The notes beneath the pieces were generated by a model that did no database searches, was not told the DNA's origin, and was given only the letters and a program-made list of their open reading frames with translations. A DNA stretch of 64,000 bases from Owenia fusiformis (Eukaryota > Annelida > Polychaeta > Sabellida > Oweniidae), in assembly GCA_903813345.2 (NCBI GenBank), contig CAIIXF020000007.1, forward strand, positions 18,899,564-18,963,563, given 5' to 3'. This document shows positions 36,401-47,416 of this stretch, in pieces (position 1 is the first letter of the stretch; each line of letters begins with the position of its first letter). Made by a program: the position numbers and the translations under genes.

Positions 36401-39400
36401 TAAATTTCACTTTATACTTATAGATCGTAAAATAATCCAAGTCCAAGAATGTAAAGGAAAATGGCCATTGTATAGCTTTTTGAAAATGCATGCTATAAAA
36501 GTTCACAACTTTCAATCGCAAAATAATCTAAGTCCAAGAATGTAATGGAATTTCGCCAATGTAAAGCTTTTTGAAAATGCCTGCATAAAAAGTTCACAAC
36601 TTTGCTTCGTGAAATATTCAAAGTCCAGGAATGTAAAGGAAAATGGCCAATGTAAAGCTTTTTGAAAATGCATGCCATAAAATTTCACTTCTATACATGT
36701 AGATCGTAAAATAATCTAAGTCCAAAAATGTAATGGAAAATGGCCAATGTAAAGCTTTTTGAAAATGCATGCCATATAATTTCACTTTTATAGATCGTAA
36801 AATATTCTAAGTCCAAGAATGTAAAGGAAAATGGCCATTGTAAAGCTTTTTGAAAATGCATGCTATAAAAGTTCACAACTTTCAATCGCAAAATAATCTA
36901 AGTTCAAGAATGTAATGGGGTTTCGCCAATGTAAAGCTTTTTGAAAATACATGCCTTGAAAGTCATCAAGTATTTCAATCGCAAAATAATCTAAGTCCAA
37001 GAATGTAATGGAATTTCGCCAATGTAAAGCTTTTTGAAAATGCCTGCATAAAAGTTCACTAAGTCCAAGAATGTAAAGGAAAATGGCCAATGTAAAGGTT
37101 TTTGAAAATGCATGCCATAAATTTCACTTTATACTTATAGATCGTAAAATAATCCAAGTCCAAGAATGTAAAGGAAAATGGCCATTGTATAGCTTTTTGA
37201 AAATGCATGCTATAAAAGTTCACAACTTTCAATCGCAAAATAATCTAAGTCCAAGAATGTAATGGAATTTCGCCAATGTAAAGCTTTTTGAAAATGCCTG
37301 CATAAAAAGTTCACAACTTTGCTTCGTGAAATATTCAAAGTCCAAGAATGTAAAGGAAAATGGCCAATGTAAAGCTTTTTGAAAATGCATGCCATAAATT
37401 ACTCTTCTATATATCATAAAATAATCTAAGTCCAAGAATGTAAAGGAATATGGCCAATGTAAAGGTTTTTGAAAATGCATGCTTTAAAAGTTAACAACTT
37501 TCACTCGCAAAATATTCTAAGTCCAAGAATGTAAAGGAAAATGGCCAATGTAAAGCTTTTTGAAAATGCATGCCATAAATTTCAGTTCTCTATATCGTAA
37601 AATAATCTTAGTCCAAGAATGTAAAGGAAAATGGCCATTGTAAAGCTTTTTGAAAATGCATGCTATAAAAGTTCACAACTTTCAATCGCAAAATAATCTA
37701 AGTCCAAGAATGTAATGGAATTTCGCCAATGTAAAGCTTTTTGAAAATGCCTGCATAAAAAGTTCACAACTTTGCTTCGTGAAATATTCTATGTCCAAGA
37801 ATGAAAAGGAATATGGCCAATGTAAAGCTTTTTGAAAATGCATGCTGTAAAAGTTCACCTCTTCAGATCGTAAAATATTGTAAGTCCAAGAATGTAAAGG
37901 AATATGTCCAATGTAAAGCTATTTGAAATGCCTGATATAAAAGTTCACAACTTTCAATCGTAAAATAATCAAAGTCCAAGAATGTAATGGAATATCGCCA
38001 ATGTAAAGCTATTTGAAATGCCTGATATAAAAGTTCAAAACTTTCAATCGTAAAATAACAAAGTCCAAGAATGTAATGGAATATCGCCAATGTAAAGCTT
38101 TCTGAAAATACATGCCTTAAAAGTTTAAAAGTTCAGTAAGTGGGATGTTTTTAAATTTCTCAACTCGTCATTGTAAAGAAAAAAAGCTTTACTTTAAAAT
38201 GACATAAATTTTTGTCCCTAAACCTTGACATATATAGTACATATACCTGTAGTATGGTGTATGGGTTTTGTATTAATCATGTTTCCATGGTGATCAAAGC
38301 TGTTCCATCTTCCAACTTCCTCCCCAGCTGTACAAGTAATGATGACCACATCAGACACAACACAAATGCTATCTGAAATTAGAAAAAGTATGTGTATAAA
38401 ATAATCAATTTCACACGCGATTCCTTCCTCCAATCACTTGTTACAAACAACTTGGGATGTATAATTTTTGAAGACTTCTAAGGACTTTTATCATTTTGTC
38501 TTATATTGGAAGTCATTTTCATAAAATAACGAAGTTGTAAAAGTAGGTCAAGTTGCAAAAGTAGGTCAGGTTGGAAAGTAGGTCACATTACAAATGTAAC
38601 AAGTATGACCCATTTAATACAATAAGATAATAAAATATCAATACAGTAAGTTGAATGCCTCTGGGACTGGACAAAAGGGTTCAAATTAGCAGAAAAAAGT
38701 GTTTACATTGGAAGGAGAACAGACTAGAGAGGTGTTCAGATAAACAGGTTTCACTGTAGTTAGATAATCAAAAATTAATTGCAACATATGTTATCTGATT
38801 TGGAAACACAACCCATGATACACACTTGTAAATTGTAAAAGATATGGCATTTTAAAAACATTTAGCCACTTTGTCCAAAAAGAGGCAAAGAACAGGGACA
38901 AATGATATAAATTATAATGTGAACCCCATAAAATGGATAAAAGTAGAAATTCAGACGATAGACAGTTTTCACGTTTCCTGAAAATTTTAACCGATGGGCA
39001 AATGAATGGACTGACAGATGGAGGGCTTCGCTATTTTCAAATGAACTTTGTTCATTGGGATAGTAAAGAACTTCTCACTTTTTGTCAGATAGACTTCTTG
39101 TCTTGTTTCAAACCCTTGTGACCCTCACACACCTCACTTCCACAAGGACTCTGAAGAGAAAGCAGAGGTAGGGGGTCTACATTTAGCAGATTCCCTACAG
39201 CTACAGGGTGGGCCAAAACATTTTACCCTCTCTTGTCAGTTCAGAATGGGTAACATTTTTTGACCTACCCTGGATATAAAGTGTGTCATCACATACTATA
39301 TGCATAAATCCATGACACCTAAAGCCAAAATTGCTTGAAACCTAAAAATGTGAGAGAAAATAAAAAAAATGATGTGGACTTACGTAATGCCTCTCCTCTG

Positions 39401-40142
39401 AAACCATATGTAGAAAGAATCTCCAGATCAGCGTGATTATTAATCTTAGAAGTATAGTGTGGTTGACACATATGTTCAGTGTCTTCTGGACTTACACCTC
39501 TGCCATTATCACGGATCTCAATTTTATCAAGACCATAGTTTTCCTAGGATAGATGCAAGTAGAATACAAATGAACCATGAAGTTATTTTAGAGTCAATAC
39601 AAGAAGCAGATGCATAACATGACTAACTTTTATCATCTGGAAAGTTACTAAAAATGGTTACAAATTAAGAATTTCTTACAGATACCAATAGCTAATTCTA
39701 GTCACAAAATAGTGGCTATCACAAAATGTGTCATCATTTCTTGATGGTGATATAATTAAGAGTAAATACTTTACTCCAAATGGGGCTCTAAATTAAATAC
39801 TGTATGGAAGCTATATGGCAGAAGTTTTCAAGGTTTCAAATTCTCAATTAAAAATCTCTATATTTCTTGATAGATTAAATATTTAAAGGTTTTTATAAAT
39901 TGGCTAAAATTTTAACAAAAACTAAAATTCTAACCAATCCTAGCAGTATGAAAATAATAACAATAGGCCTAGTTTAAAATATTCACATCTTTTTCGATGT
40001 TTTATCTTACCAACTTTATCTCAAGGCTTGTGGCACCTGCATCAAGAGAGTTCTCCAAAAGTTCTTTAACCACACTGACAACAGATGTAATTACTTGGCT
40101 GCTTGATATTAAATGTATTGTATTCTTTGGTAATAACTTCAT
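18352..40142 (-). CDS. PMS1: PMS1, MutL-family mismatch-repair protein with HMG box (1131 aa, 15 coding exons)
   Basis: PMS1 pairs with MLH1 in eukaryotic mismatch repair. Exons in gene order: 40011-40142, 39384-39543, 38247-38372, 28623-28903, 25300-25416, 24761-24898, 23099-24322, 22792-22908, 22322-22424, 21420-21543, 20771-20965, 20210-20437, 19539-19669, 18895-19046, 18352-18519. All have GT-AG ends and add to 3,396 nt without a stop. The GHL ATPase domain (about 1-320) shows [28 protein letters not shown] and LFNNLPVRK. The HMG box (about 782-845) shows [11 protein letters not shown] and [15 protein letters not shown]. The C-terminal dimerisation part follows. Human PMS1 is 932 aa; the extra length is mainly the disordered exon 7. 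An acceptor (tttttcag) just 5' of the ATG implies a non-coding first exon. It is divergent to ORMDL. Confidence 0.93.
19370..19490 (+). repeat. Dispersed repeat family, copy 2 (PMS1 intron)
   Basis: Shares ggcattaacatgcaaaatg and the ttgttacagacact box with the copy at 17158. Confidence 0.65.
19946..20232. repeat. Tandem partial copies of PMS1 exon 12 end inside the next intron
   Basis: Three degenerate ~90-bp units at about 19946-20040, 20050-20130 and 20135-20220 match the end of exon 12 (20210-20300), including gtgggaccat, tacatggttatgtt, gacctcctctgct and the splice-donor region (ctcacc or cttacc on the plus strand). So the exon's last ~85 bp plus donor was duplicated downstream. Confidence 0.75.
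21640..22080. repeat. Degenerate ~140-bp tandem repeat in a PMS1 intron
   Basis: Three imperfect units share cttgagcaga, ccctag.ca.cag.atat and ggcagccattttga-type boxes. Confidence 0.55.
22085..22222 (+). repeat. Dispersed repeat family, copy 3 (PMS1 intron)
   Basis: Contains catgcaaaacgtaacgacct, gccatttgttatagacacc and the terminal acttctgatggtgacat box, matching the copies at 17158 and 48344. Confidence 0.7.
23099..24322 (-). CDS. PMS1: PMS1 exon 7: long disordered linker with short peptide repeats
   Basis: Residues about 319-726 of the PMS1 model, 408 codons in one exon, rich in S, T, D, N and Q. Near its end are three to five ~10-residue repeats of the form [30 protein letters not shown]. 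Human PMS1 also has a poorly conserved linker here, but without this repeat as far as I recall. The antisense frames inside this exon are shadows. Confidence 0.85.
24430..24600 (+). repeat. Dispersed repeat family, copy 4 (PMS1 intron)
   Basis: Has cacatgcaaaatttcaccac, gcaatttgttacagat and a terminal ggtgacaaaa box; more diverged than the other copies. Confidence 0.55.
26351..26835. repeat. 161-bp tandem repeat, three copies, inside the CACTA element
   Basis: Units begin near 26351, 26512 and 26673 with ctgtaaacataatggaatga and end with gtcaaaatgtacccatac. Possibly sub-terminal binding repeats or a replication-slippage expansion. Confidence 0.9.
26835..27532 (+). pseudogene. CACTA transposase C-terminal remnant
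   Basis: The open part (to 27170) reads [20 protein letters not shown], then [15 protein letters not shown], resembling the DUF4218 region of EnSpm/CACTA transposases (a YPFER... motif followed by an E..Y-type segment). After a stop at 27168-27170, further in-frame pieces reappear: [14 protein letters not shown] near 27312 and [17 protein letters not shown] near 27470, ending at the stop 27530-27532. Frameshifts and stops separate them, so the gene is dead. The N-terminal half is missing. Confidence 0.7.
28357..28428. mobile_element. 72-bp MITE of the CAGGCCCGTAG family
   Basis: Ends CAGGCCCGTAG/CTACGGGCCTG are perfect inverted copies, flanked by TTCAG on both sides (28352-28356, 28429-28433). 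It lies in the PMS1 exon 4-5 intron. The same family occurs at 46099-46284 and, larger, at 57770-59555. Five-bp target duplication and CAGG ends suggest a hAT-like (hAT5) origin. Confidence 0.8.
31040..31845. other. Unique centre of the foldback element
   Basis: Non-repeated DNA between the inverted arms. It includes two tgcgcag boxes (catgcgcagaactcatgcg, near 31460-31482), an acttccgg ETS-like box near 31686 and a ccaat-like box. The frames at 31144-31326 (minus) and 31397-31594 (plus) are short and unrecognised. It could be captured promoter-type host DNA. Confidence 0.5.
32140..36700. repeat. Higher-order ~2.3-kb duplication within the right arm
   Basis: Variant monomers recur in the same order about 2,270-2,360 bp apart: tctatgtct(t/a)agaatg at 32164 and 34444; ccgtgaaagttatcaagt at 33486 and 35763; ccttaagagttatcataat at 33855 and 36216; cactttatacttatagat at 34047 and 36408 (a third at about 37126). 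A block of about 25 monomers was therefore duplicated as a unit. Confidence 0.8.
38644..38756. mobile_element. Short MITE, CAGTAA...TTTCACTG ends, TA flanks
   Basis: Relative of the element at 1551-1992: contains gtgttcagataaacaggttt before the right end. TA is on both sides. It lies in the PMS1 exon 2-3 intron. Confidence 0.55.
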
Positions 40143-40402
40143 TTTACTGAAAAACAAACAAGACCGCGCTAAATATGTTGGTACTAGTATGTAATGTTTG
40201 AAAATGTGAATGACGGCTACACAGAGTAGAAAATTTTAAATATCATCTAAGTTGATAAAGAGACATTCAAATTATACCCTAAAATTATTTTAAAACAAAC
40301 ATTTAAACTATATTGCAAAATTATTTTCTGATCTGGGTAGAGGTTCTAAGGTATCGCCTATAAAATGTGAACCAAATCTGACAACTGCTATTTTAGTAAT
40401 TT

Positions 40403-41065
40403 AGCACCTGGACATTACAAAATTTTTTTTGGGCCCAATTTTTTTTTTCTGGGCCCACCCAAGGGGGGGGGGGGCCCTAATCCGCCAGTGCTGTGGTATG
40501 ACAGTGGTAATGTTTAAGCCTGATATGACCGTGACAATGGTTGCAAGGCCTGTCATGGCCGTGGTAATGTTAAAGCCTGATATGACCGTGACAATGGTTG
40601 CAAGGTCTTCATGACTGTGGTAAGGTTTAAGCCTAATATAACTGTGACAATATATATATATATAAAAAAAAAAAAAAACTGTGACAATGGTTGCAAGGCC
40701 TGTCACGACCATGGTAATGTTAAAGCACGATATGACTGTGACAATGGTTATATTAAATAGCATTTAGAAGCATGAGAATAATGTAAATTTCATAGAATGA
40801 TTAACTTAATATGTAAATCTAGACTACTATGGAATAATGCATGTACATGGTACTCACATAGTCCCTACATTGATACATAAAATTTTAGATTCATTTAACT
40901 CATAATTCATTTCCGCAAACTAATTCCTCATTCAAGAACATGAACATTGTCACAGTCATATCAGGCCTTGCAATTGCATTGTCACGGTCATATCCATTCA
41001 TTTACCACTGTCATCAGCCTTGCTTTCATGATAACACTACCACGGTCATGGCAGGATCCTTGCGC
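40403..41065. repeat. Low-complexity and ~60-bp tandem repeats near the PMS1 5' end
   Basis: A poly-T/poly-G patch at 40420-40480 is followed by four units of gatatgaccgtgacaatggttgcaagg-type sequence (to about 40760). Inverted relatives (cattgtcacggtcatat) lie at 40945-41065. Non-coding; upstream of the PMS1 start codon. Confidence 0.7.
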
Positions 41066-41659
41066 AACTAAAACACTTAATAACATGGTCTTGCAACTCT
41101 TTGTGCAAATGTGAAAGATTTAGATTCGGAGTCGGTGTGTCACCATCGACGCAAGATTAAGACAGGTTATCCTGCAAAGAGATAGAAGGATAAGAAAGGT
41201 GAAAAGTTCATGAGTAAATGAAATCAGATCGGATAATCTTATTCCGTTCCGGGAACGGGATAAGGATAATCAACATCTTCCTCTAGATCTACCCGGGACT
41301 CTACCGAGCTGACAGAGCCAGCTGTGTTCAGTAATCATCAACATCTAACATATACAGTGGCCTGCCAAGAAGAACAGTGGCAACATGTACCCTGAGCATT
41401 TTTTCCAACAGAATAAATACATTTTAGAGTACATGTTGTCTTACACTCAGTTCTGTTTTGCACTCATGGAAGAATTTTCTTGAAGACAAGGTGATGCAGT
41501 GTTGAGCATGTCCCTGTGGAAGAAGCTGTTTGACGAGTTCCAATTGTCTATGCTGAAAAATTGCACTACAGAATAATTGTATGTGTATAAACGTATCTGT
41601 AGCCATATGACATTCCAATTAGGTTAGATCTTATGAGGTACATATAAGTTATTTAGAAT

Positions 41660-41730
41660 TTACCGCCAGGGGTTTTCCAAAACCTCGTTCTCAAAACATA
41701 AACAGGAAGTGACGTCATTATAATAGGACA
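41660..41730. promoter_or_regulatory. Candidate shared PMS1/ORMDL promoter (ETS-CRE box)
   Basis: Between the divergent start codons (40142 and 42404) lies aacaggaagtgacgtcatt (41701-41719), an ETS-type GGAAGTG overlapping a CRE TGACGTCA. This composite is common in bidirectional housekeeping promoters. Both genes have a 3' splice site just before their first coding exon, so transcription should start inside this interval. The position of the start sites is inference. Confidence 0.45.
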
Positions 41731-42403
41731 CGTTAAAAGTAAGTTACGTTTTAGTTGTTTTATTAGACATTCCTACATGAAATGTTGGTATATCCTGGGT
41801 CAGATCTGTAGCCGAATATATGGAGAACAACGCAAATTGATATTTTCTATAAATGAATGTAAATTCGGTAAGAGAAGTCAATTTCTAATTTGTCATCAAA
41901 ATTTTATTTTTTCAAAAATGAAAAAATAAAAAATCTCAGACTTACATCCTCCCTATCTCAAGTTTCCTGAGCTTTTAAAAGTTATCTGATCAAATGTTAA
42001 CGTAAAAGTCGTACTCACTGTGTATCAAGCATCAGTGCGTTTACTTTATGATCTAGTCTATCTTTACTTCCTGCGAAAGCTATATGGATTTTGATATAAT
42101 ACATGTAGCTTTCCCACGGCGCACCCAGGCAGCGGGATAATAGTGACCCTTGAAGCACAAATTAATTCTATCAGCGGCTTACTTTTGGTCTCTAACTGTG
42201 TCTTCCATCAGTATCATCAATCCGTGCAAGTATTGGATCGCTGAAATACTTCTTTTTCGATCAAGACTTGTAAATTGTTCATCGAGTGAATGTTTTTTCG
42301 ACCTATTTCCAATATGGAAAAATCCTGGGGAAAACACTGTATTGTGTGTGTTTTTAAATGTTGTCTCTTATGCTTTTCATCTTTATTTCAGGAGGTTACA
42401 AAA

Positions 42404-44118
42404 ATGAATGTGGGCACTGCGACAAGTGAAGTGAACCCAAACAGCTCTTACTTCAATAGTAAGGGTATGTGGGTGACATATGCACTACTGGTGACAGTTT
42501 TTCACTTTATTCTGCTTACATTTCCTTTCCTCTCTACTGCAATGGTATGGACACTGACAAACTGCATACATAATCTCGTAAGTTCATGATGCACACATTT
42601 AATTAAACCAGTTATTGATAGCATTTTAGAAATTATTAATGTACAGTGTACAGTAAAACCAGTGCCTCAAAACACCTCTCTTATTCAAACACCTTCCAAT
42701 GTGAACATTTTTTACCTGTCCCATTTTTTCTTCAGTGACAGAATTTTCTTAATTTGATAGGTAAAGGATCATATTAGAAAAATTAAGCTTTATTTATAGA
42801 AACACTTCATAAAATATCACATCAAAAATTTCTAATATGGACAAATTGGGGTGAGTGAGCAGTAAAATTTTCCAATTATTTCTATGCCATAAAAGTTTGT
42901 GGCTAATGTAGCTATTACACATCTGGAGAATATGTTGATTTATGTTTTTCAAGATTTTAAAATGTGAAAACCTCCCTAAAATGTGAAACCTCATAATCGA
43001 CATGTAATGCTTTTAGCCAGTCCAATTGATCTTTAGATTAGACTCGTTTTACTCAAAAAGGTTTAACATCAAGTAACAACATATCATTTGGAACTGTTGT
43101 CAGCAATAATGAAGAGAGCACATTATGTCTAAACTGCCTGTTTCAATAGTAGCATTAAAAATATGGCATTTATAATAAACAAAATTATTTTTACGTATCT
43201 AGTACTCTACTGATATTAGTATAATATGAAAGCTAGTACATTGCCCTTTCATAAAAAATATATATGCATATTAATTCATTTGCCTATTACTATGAGAACA
43301 TTTGTGATAGGCCTTATGTAATTTTTAGTGAATTTCAAAAGTAACTTAGATGTTGCATTAAAAACATACATTCACAATAATCATATGATTAAGTTAACAT
43401 TATTCGTTATAAAATCCAGTTTACCATATGACTTATGTGCTTTTTTCAGGTTATGTTTTTGCTACTGCATATGCTTAAGGGGACACCATTTGAGACGTCA
43501 GATCAAGGAAAAGATCGTTACCTCACACACTGGGAACAAATCGACCATGGAGAACAATTTACATCTTCTAGAAAATTTCTTACTATCGTTCCTATTGTAT
43601 TGTAAGTAGATAATGAATACTGTATTCATTACATTGGAGTTATATGATTCCTTCATTTTCTTTAAACCTCTTGAATGACATAGCATTTATAAATTCTTCA
43701 ATACAGTCTTAATCTATAATGTTTAATGTTAATTTTGATGATATTATAGACTATATTAATTACAGAATTTGTGCAAATTATTAAAATATGTTGGTATGAG
43801 CCAATTAAAAAGATTCAGTGACAGAACCTAAATCAAAATGAATGATTTAAACAATTTAACTAAAATTATGAATAATACGATAATCGTAAATAGGATATTG
43901 TTAATCCTTAATAAAATTATATGATGATGTAGTATAAAAGTGTTTGCAAGTACTTTGTATATGAAAAGATTTTTTATTTCAGATTTTTCCTTGCAAGCTT
44001 CTACACAAAATATTCAACTGGACATTTCATAGTGAATGCCATCAGTCTTTGCTTCGTCCTAGTGCCAAAACTACCACAGATGTACAAAGTTAGACTATTT
44101 GGAATGAACAAGTACTAA
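42404..44118 (+). CDS. ORMDL: ORMDL sphingolipid biosynthesis regulator (153 aa, three coding exons)
   Basis: ORMDL proteins are ER membrane proteins that bind and restrain serine palmitoyltransferase in response to ceramide. Exons: 42404-42577, 43450-43601, 43983-44118; GT-AG ends, 462 nt in total. The protein starts [19 protein letters not shown] and continues VVWTLTN-like [50 protein letters not shown] and ends FGMNKY, matching vertebrate ORMDL1-3 along the whole length, with the same 153-aa size. Hydrophobic segments match the four-helix topology. An acceptor (ttatttcag, exon from 42392) lies 12 nt before the ATG, so an upstream 5'-UTR exon exists. A candidate AATAAA poly(A) signal is near 44315. 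I cannot tell which vertebrate paralogue it equals; most invertebrates have one. Confidence 0.95.
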
Positions 44119-44383
44119 TAAGGAATAGTATGATGTATATAAGAGAAACTGGGTCATGTGACCATGTTTGAAGGACTTTATGTAATATAAAGTTTGAAAG
44201 ATGAAATTAAATAATTTGGCAGATTGGCAGTTAATGGATTGAAATAACTTCTAATACTGTGCTACCAGTATTTTTCACATGTGCTATTTTGCGCTTTTCG
44301 CTATTGTGGTAAAATAAAGAACAGTATGTAACAGATTGGATGTGAAATTTACATGTCGCAAAGTCTGAAAGTGAGTTCATTAA

Positions 44384-44887
44384 AGAGATCGGGTCTCCTA
44401 AAAACACAATTTGAGAAACCCCCTTATTTTTCGTGTTATTTGATGTAAAACAAGTTTGTTTATCAATTCTGAGGCTTGAATTAATTAGTTAACAGTATCA
44501 ATTCGATGATTGTTCGTAGCCATGAATTTCCACTTACATCAATAGAAATTAAAATTTAAAAAGCCCGCTCAAATTTGTTCCAGTCTGATTGGCTTTTTAT
44601 TCCTTCAGATTATTTTGTCTTAGAGAAGCCATATTTATTACTTCTAAGGGGTAACAATATAGATAAATCCCCCAAAAAACATTGTATTCTGTTTTCGACT
44701 TATTGCGTTCAATTCTGACAGTCGGTTGTTCCTTTGGTTGTCCTGTTGATATCCTCAATATATTGTCGATATCGTGCATATGATTTGGTCTCAAGATATA
44801 TATCTAAGGTATAAATGATGTTTTATGAGCAATTATATTGGGACATTACTGATTGTCCAGAATAGAAATCTGGAGGACTCGATCTCT
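44384..44887. mobile_element. Candidate TTAA-flanked MITE
   Basis: Left end AGAGATCGGGTCTCC and right end GGAGGACTCGATCTCT are short inverted copies; TTAA lies outside both (44380-44383, 44888-44891). Arms are only ~16 bp, so support is moderate. Confidence 0.5.
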
Positions 44888-45549
44888 TTAACATAATATT
44901 TTAATTTGTTTTAATAATTTGATTTTGTTTGGTTAGAAAAGAGAATTTCATTTAGACTCTTTGAATAAGAGGTAATCCTTTGATCTAACCTCATCCAATC
45001 AGACTAGATCAAGCATAATTGAACTACCCAATTAGAGTTGCTGTAACAAAACGTTATGCCTTCATAAGTACCTGCTATTTATTCATATTTAAACTGCCCC
45101 AAGGCCGCTACAGCTTCTTTGGGGGTCTGTAAGATTTTAATAGCATAAAATTACAAAATTGTGTGTCTTATTGTCAGAGTTTAATTATTGATACTAGACT
45201 GTGGGCTTCAGGGTACTTAACTTTACTTAAAAGTTAAATCAGAGGTTGGAAGCAATGATCTGCTGATTCTTATCAAAAATTTATCACTGTTGTTCCAAAT
45301 TTGCTTTTTTTCTTTAGTTATATGTGATTTTATAATATGAAAGGATAACATGAAAGTCTAATCCATTTTTGGGATAATTGAATATTTACTATTAAAGTAG
45401 ACATTTTTTACTTCTGTCCCACATAATATGATAAATTCCTGGTGAATGATGCCAAGAAAACACATCAGTTTCATGCTCATAATGTTGGTATTGTATTGCA
45501 TTATTGTTTTTTCTCTTTTGCATTTTGGTTTGAAAATCATGGCTACCAT

Positions 45550-45650
45550 TATAAGAATTCTGAATGATTATGCTCGTATATATACATGCATAATCATTCA
45601 GATTATGTATATTTTATATACACGCATAATCATTCAGAATTCTTATACAT
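45550..45650. repeat. AT-rich hairpin with gcataatcattcaga triplicated
   Basis: ataagaattctgaatgatta (45550 on) is inverted at about 45628-45650, with a third partial copy of the cataatcattcaga box between. It could extrude as a cruciform. Confidence 0.75.
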
Positions 45651-46098
45651 GTAGAAACATGGGAAATTTGAAATGGAAAAATGTATGTACAAATAGATGG
45701 GAATTCAGAAAATACATGTATACATGTAGGTCAGCAATTTGCATTTGTGGTAAAGTCACCACCAAGAAGTGGTGTCATATTGTTAACTCCTCCATTTTTG
45801 TGACTGCCGTCAGTGGTCTATGTTTGTAGAATTGTTACACTTTTGTAATTATAACCATTGGGATAACTTGCCAGGTGGTGTTACAAAAATATTAAATACT
45901 TACAATTTGTCATATAAAATAACTTGTACGATTGTGAGTCTGGAATCATAGACATAATCTACAAATGTACGAGTATTGGTAATTTCAAGTAGATCAGCAA
46001 TTTGGAATACAATTGAAAATTCTTAAAAAGCCAGCAATTGAATTCCAACACACTTATGTAAATACAACAGTATACAATTACTCCAATGTATAGTAATG

Positions 46099-46284
46099 CA
46101 GGCCCGTAGACAGGAATTAACTTGGGGGGAGCGGATTTACCAAGGGGGAGTTTTTCCAAGGGGGGGTTTGACAGTTTTGGGCAAAAAATCAGTGCTCAGA
46201 AGGGTGAAAACTGCATGATTTTGAAAGAATTTCTGGCCAGAGGGGAGCAGCCGCTCCCTCCGCTCACCCCTGGCTATGGGCCTG
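46099..46284. mobile_element. MITE of the CAGGCCCGTAG family with TAATG duplication
   Basis: Ends CAGGCCCGTAG and CTATGGGCCTG; TAATG flanks both sides (46094-46098, 46285-46289). The inside is GGGG-rich (ccaagggggag) as in the debris at 1363-1440. Non-coding. Confidence 0.8.
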
Positions 46285-46644
46285 TAATGTGTTTCTTTTG
46301 CTGTTTAATATATTGAGTAGATGTACTTTTTTCTGAGTGCATTGTAAAGATGTTTTGGAGGATTCTATGTATATTTCGTAATAAACTGCAGTTGTAAATA
46401 GAACTACATGTATTTAATTTGTTCGATTCTGCTTCAGATGGCAATGAAACGTATTCATATAATGTATTGTAGTATTTATTTTTTATCGCACCCTAAAGTA
46501 CTACTAGGTAGGTGCTATATTACAATCAGTTTACCAGGCAGGTGGATTGGTATCCCAAAATCCTAAGATGTTCAATGAATTGATTTCCATGCATGCTTCT
46601 TGGTATAAAAATTAGAGATCACATCTTGGACATGCTGGGTAAAG

Positions 46645-46935
46645 GATTGGTATCGATAATGGTGAACTGAATTGAACACAAGTTTCTCTTAAACCAGTCA
46701 TCAAAATATTTTGAAAATGTTACACATCGTCAGTCTAATGATTATCTTTTTAATGGTATCAGTTTAATTTGAAAAATACATATTACATACTTTTCTCTAG
46801 AGTTTTTGAAAACTCACCAGACACTTCTTTTGTTCTTGGTATCATATGTTCGGATAAAAACGAAACATCTATCGAGCCTCATTGGAACAAAACACGTTTT
46901 AAGGTCTCTCAATATTGTAATTGTACAAAAGAAGT
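46645..46935 (+). repeat. Dispersed ~290-bp repeat family, copy A
   Basis: Shares tttctcttaaaccagtcat, cttttgttcttggtatcat, gaaacatct and ggtctctcaatattgtaatt with copies at 61530-61800, 62965-63260 (both plus) and 63826-64000 (minus). Confidence 0.75.
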
Positions 46936-47416
46936 ATCTTGTTTATGAGGTAACATGGATACTGTACTGCTCTATTGTGAGATTACGCATTAAATGTCAT
47001 AAATATAAATGTAAAGTAAAGAGAAATGCAGTCATTTGATCAGTATTATTTTATTCATTGTAGCAGTGTTCTTAATTTCACAATTTCAGAGTATATTTGA
47101 ATTTATGCACTCAATGCATGCATGAGTAATAATTTTTTGTTTTCTATTTGACACACAATCAAGATATTTTTTATTATTATTTTGGCTGTAATTTGAGCAC
47201 TTTTCTGACAATATGATAATAACTGAAAAAAGTATATGGTTGTTGTGTTTGAACTAAAATGACCAGAGTATGGTCTATATTGAGTATGTTAACATTTTTA
47301 GAGGATTTTGTAACAGAGATGGCCAGAGATATCTAAAAGTTTTTAATGCATCGTCTGTTTACCATATTGAATAGCCAAATTCCTCTGTTTAATGGAGTCA
47401 TTAATGAAATGTCTTG

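Larger units (their letters stand above)
29077..38235. mobile_element. Giant foldback element of ~91-bp monomers in a PMS1 intron
   Basis: The outermost ~140 bp at each end are inverted copies (TTTAGGGACAAAAATTTATG inwards). Inside, the left arm (about 29200-31030) holds roughly 20 monomers and the right arm (about 31850-38110) roughly 65-70 monomers in opposite orientation, each containing caaaaagctttacattggcc. A unique centre (31040-31845) separates them. The 9-bp AGTACATAT lies just outside both ends (29068-29076, 38236-38244), a target duplication typical of foldback or Mutator-like elements. Without the element the PMS1 intron (28904-38246) would be about 175 bp. Peptide strings such as FSFTFLDL are translation artefacts of the monomer. 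Confidence 0.85.
44119..46098. other. Intergenic DNA after ORMDL
   Basis: Contains the TTAA-flanked candidate at 44384-44887 and an AT-rich inverted repeat near 45550-45650. No coding exon that I can support. Confidence 0.5.

Noticed and set aside
29200-38110. Many overlapping frames encoding [15 protein letters not shown] strings
   Set aside because: They come from the 91-bp monomer read in changing frames on both arms; no start, splice or conservation pattern supports a protein.
29200-38110. CRISPR-like repeat array
   Set aside because: Monomers are contiguous, ~91 bp, with no unique spacers, and the genome is eukaryotic.
46806-47039. 77-residue plus-strand frame
   Set aside because: Lies in dispersed repeat copy A; the related copies do not keep the frame open.
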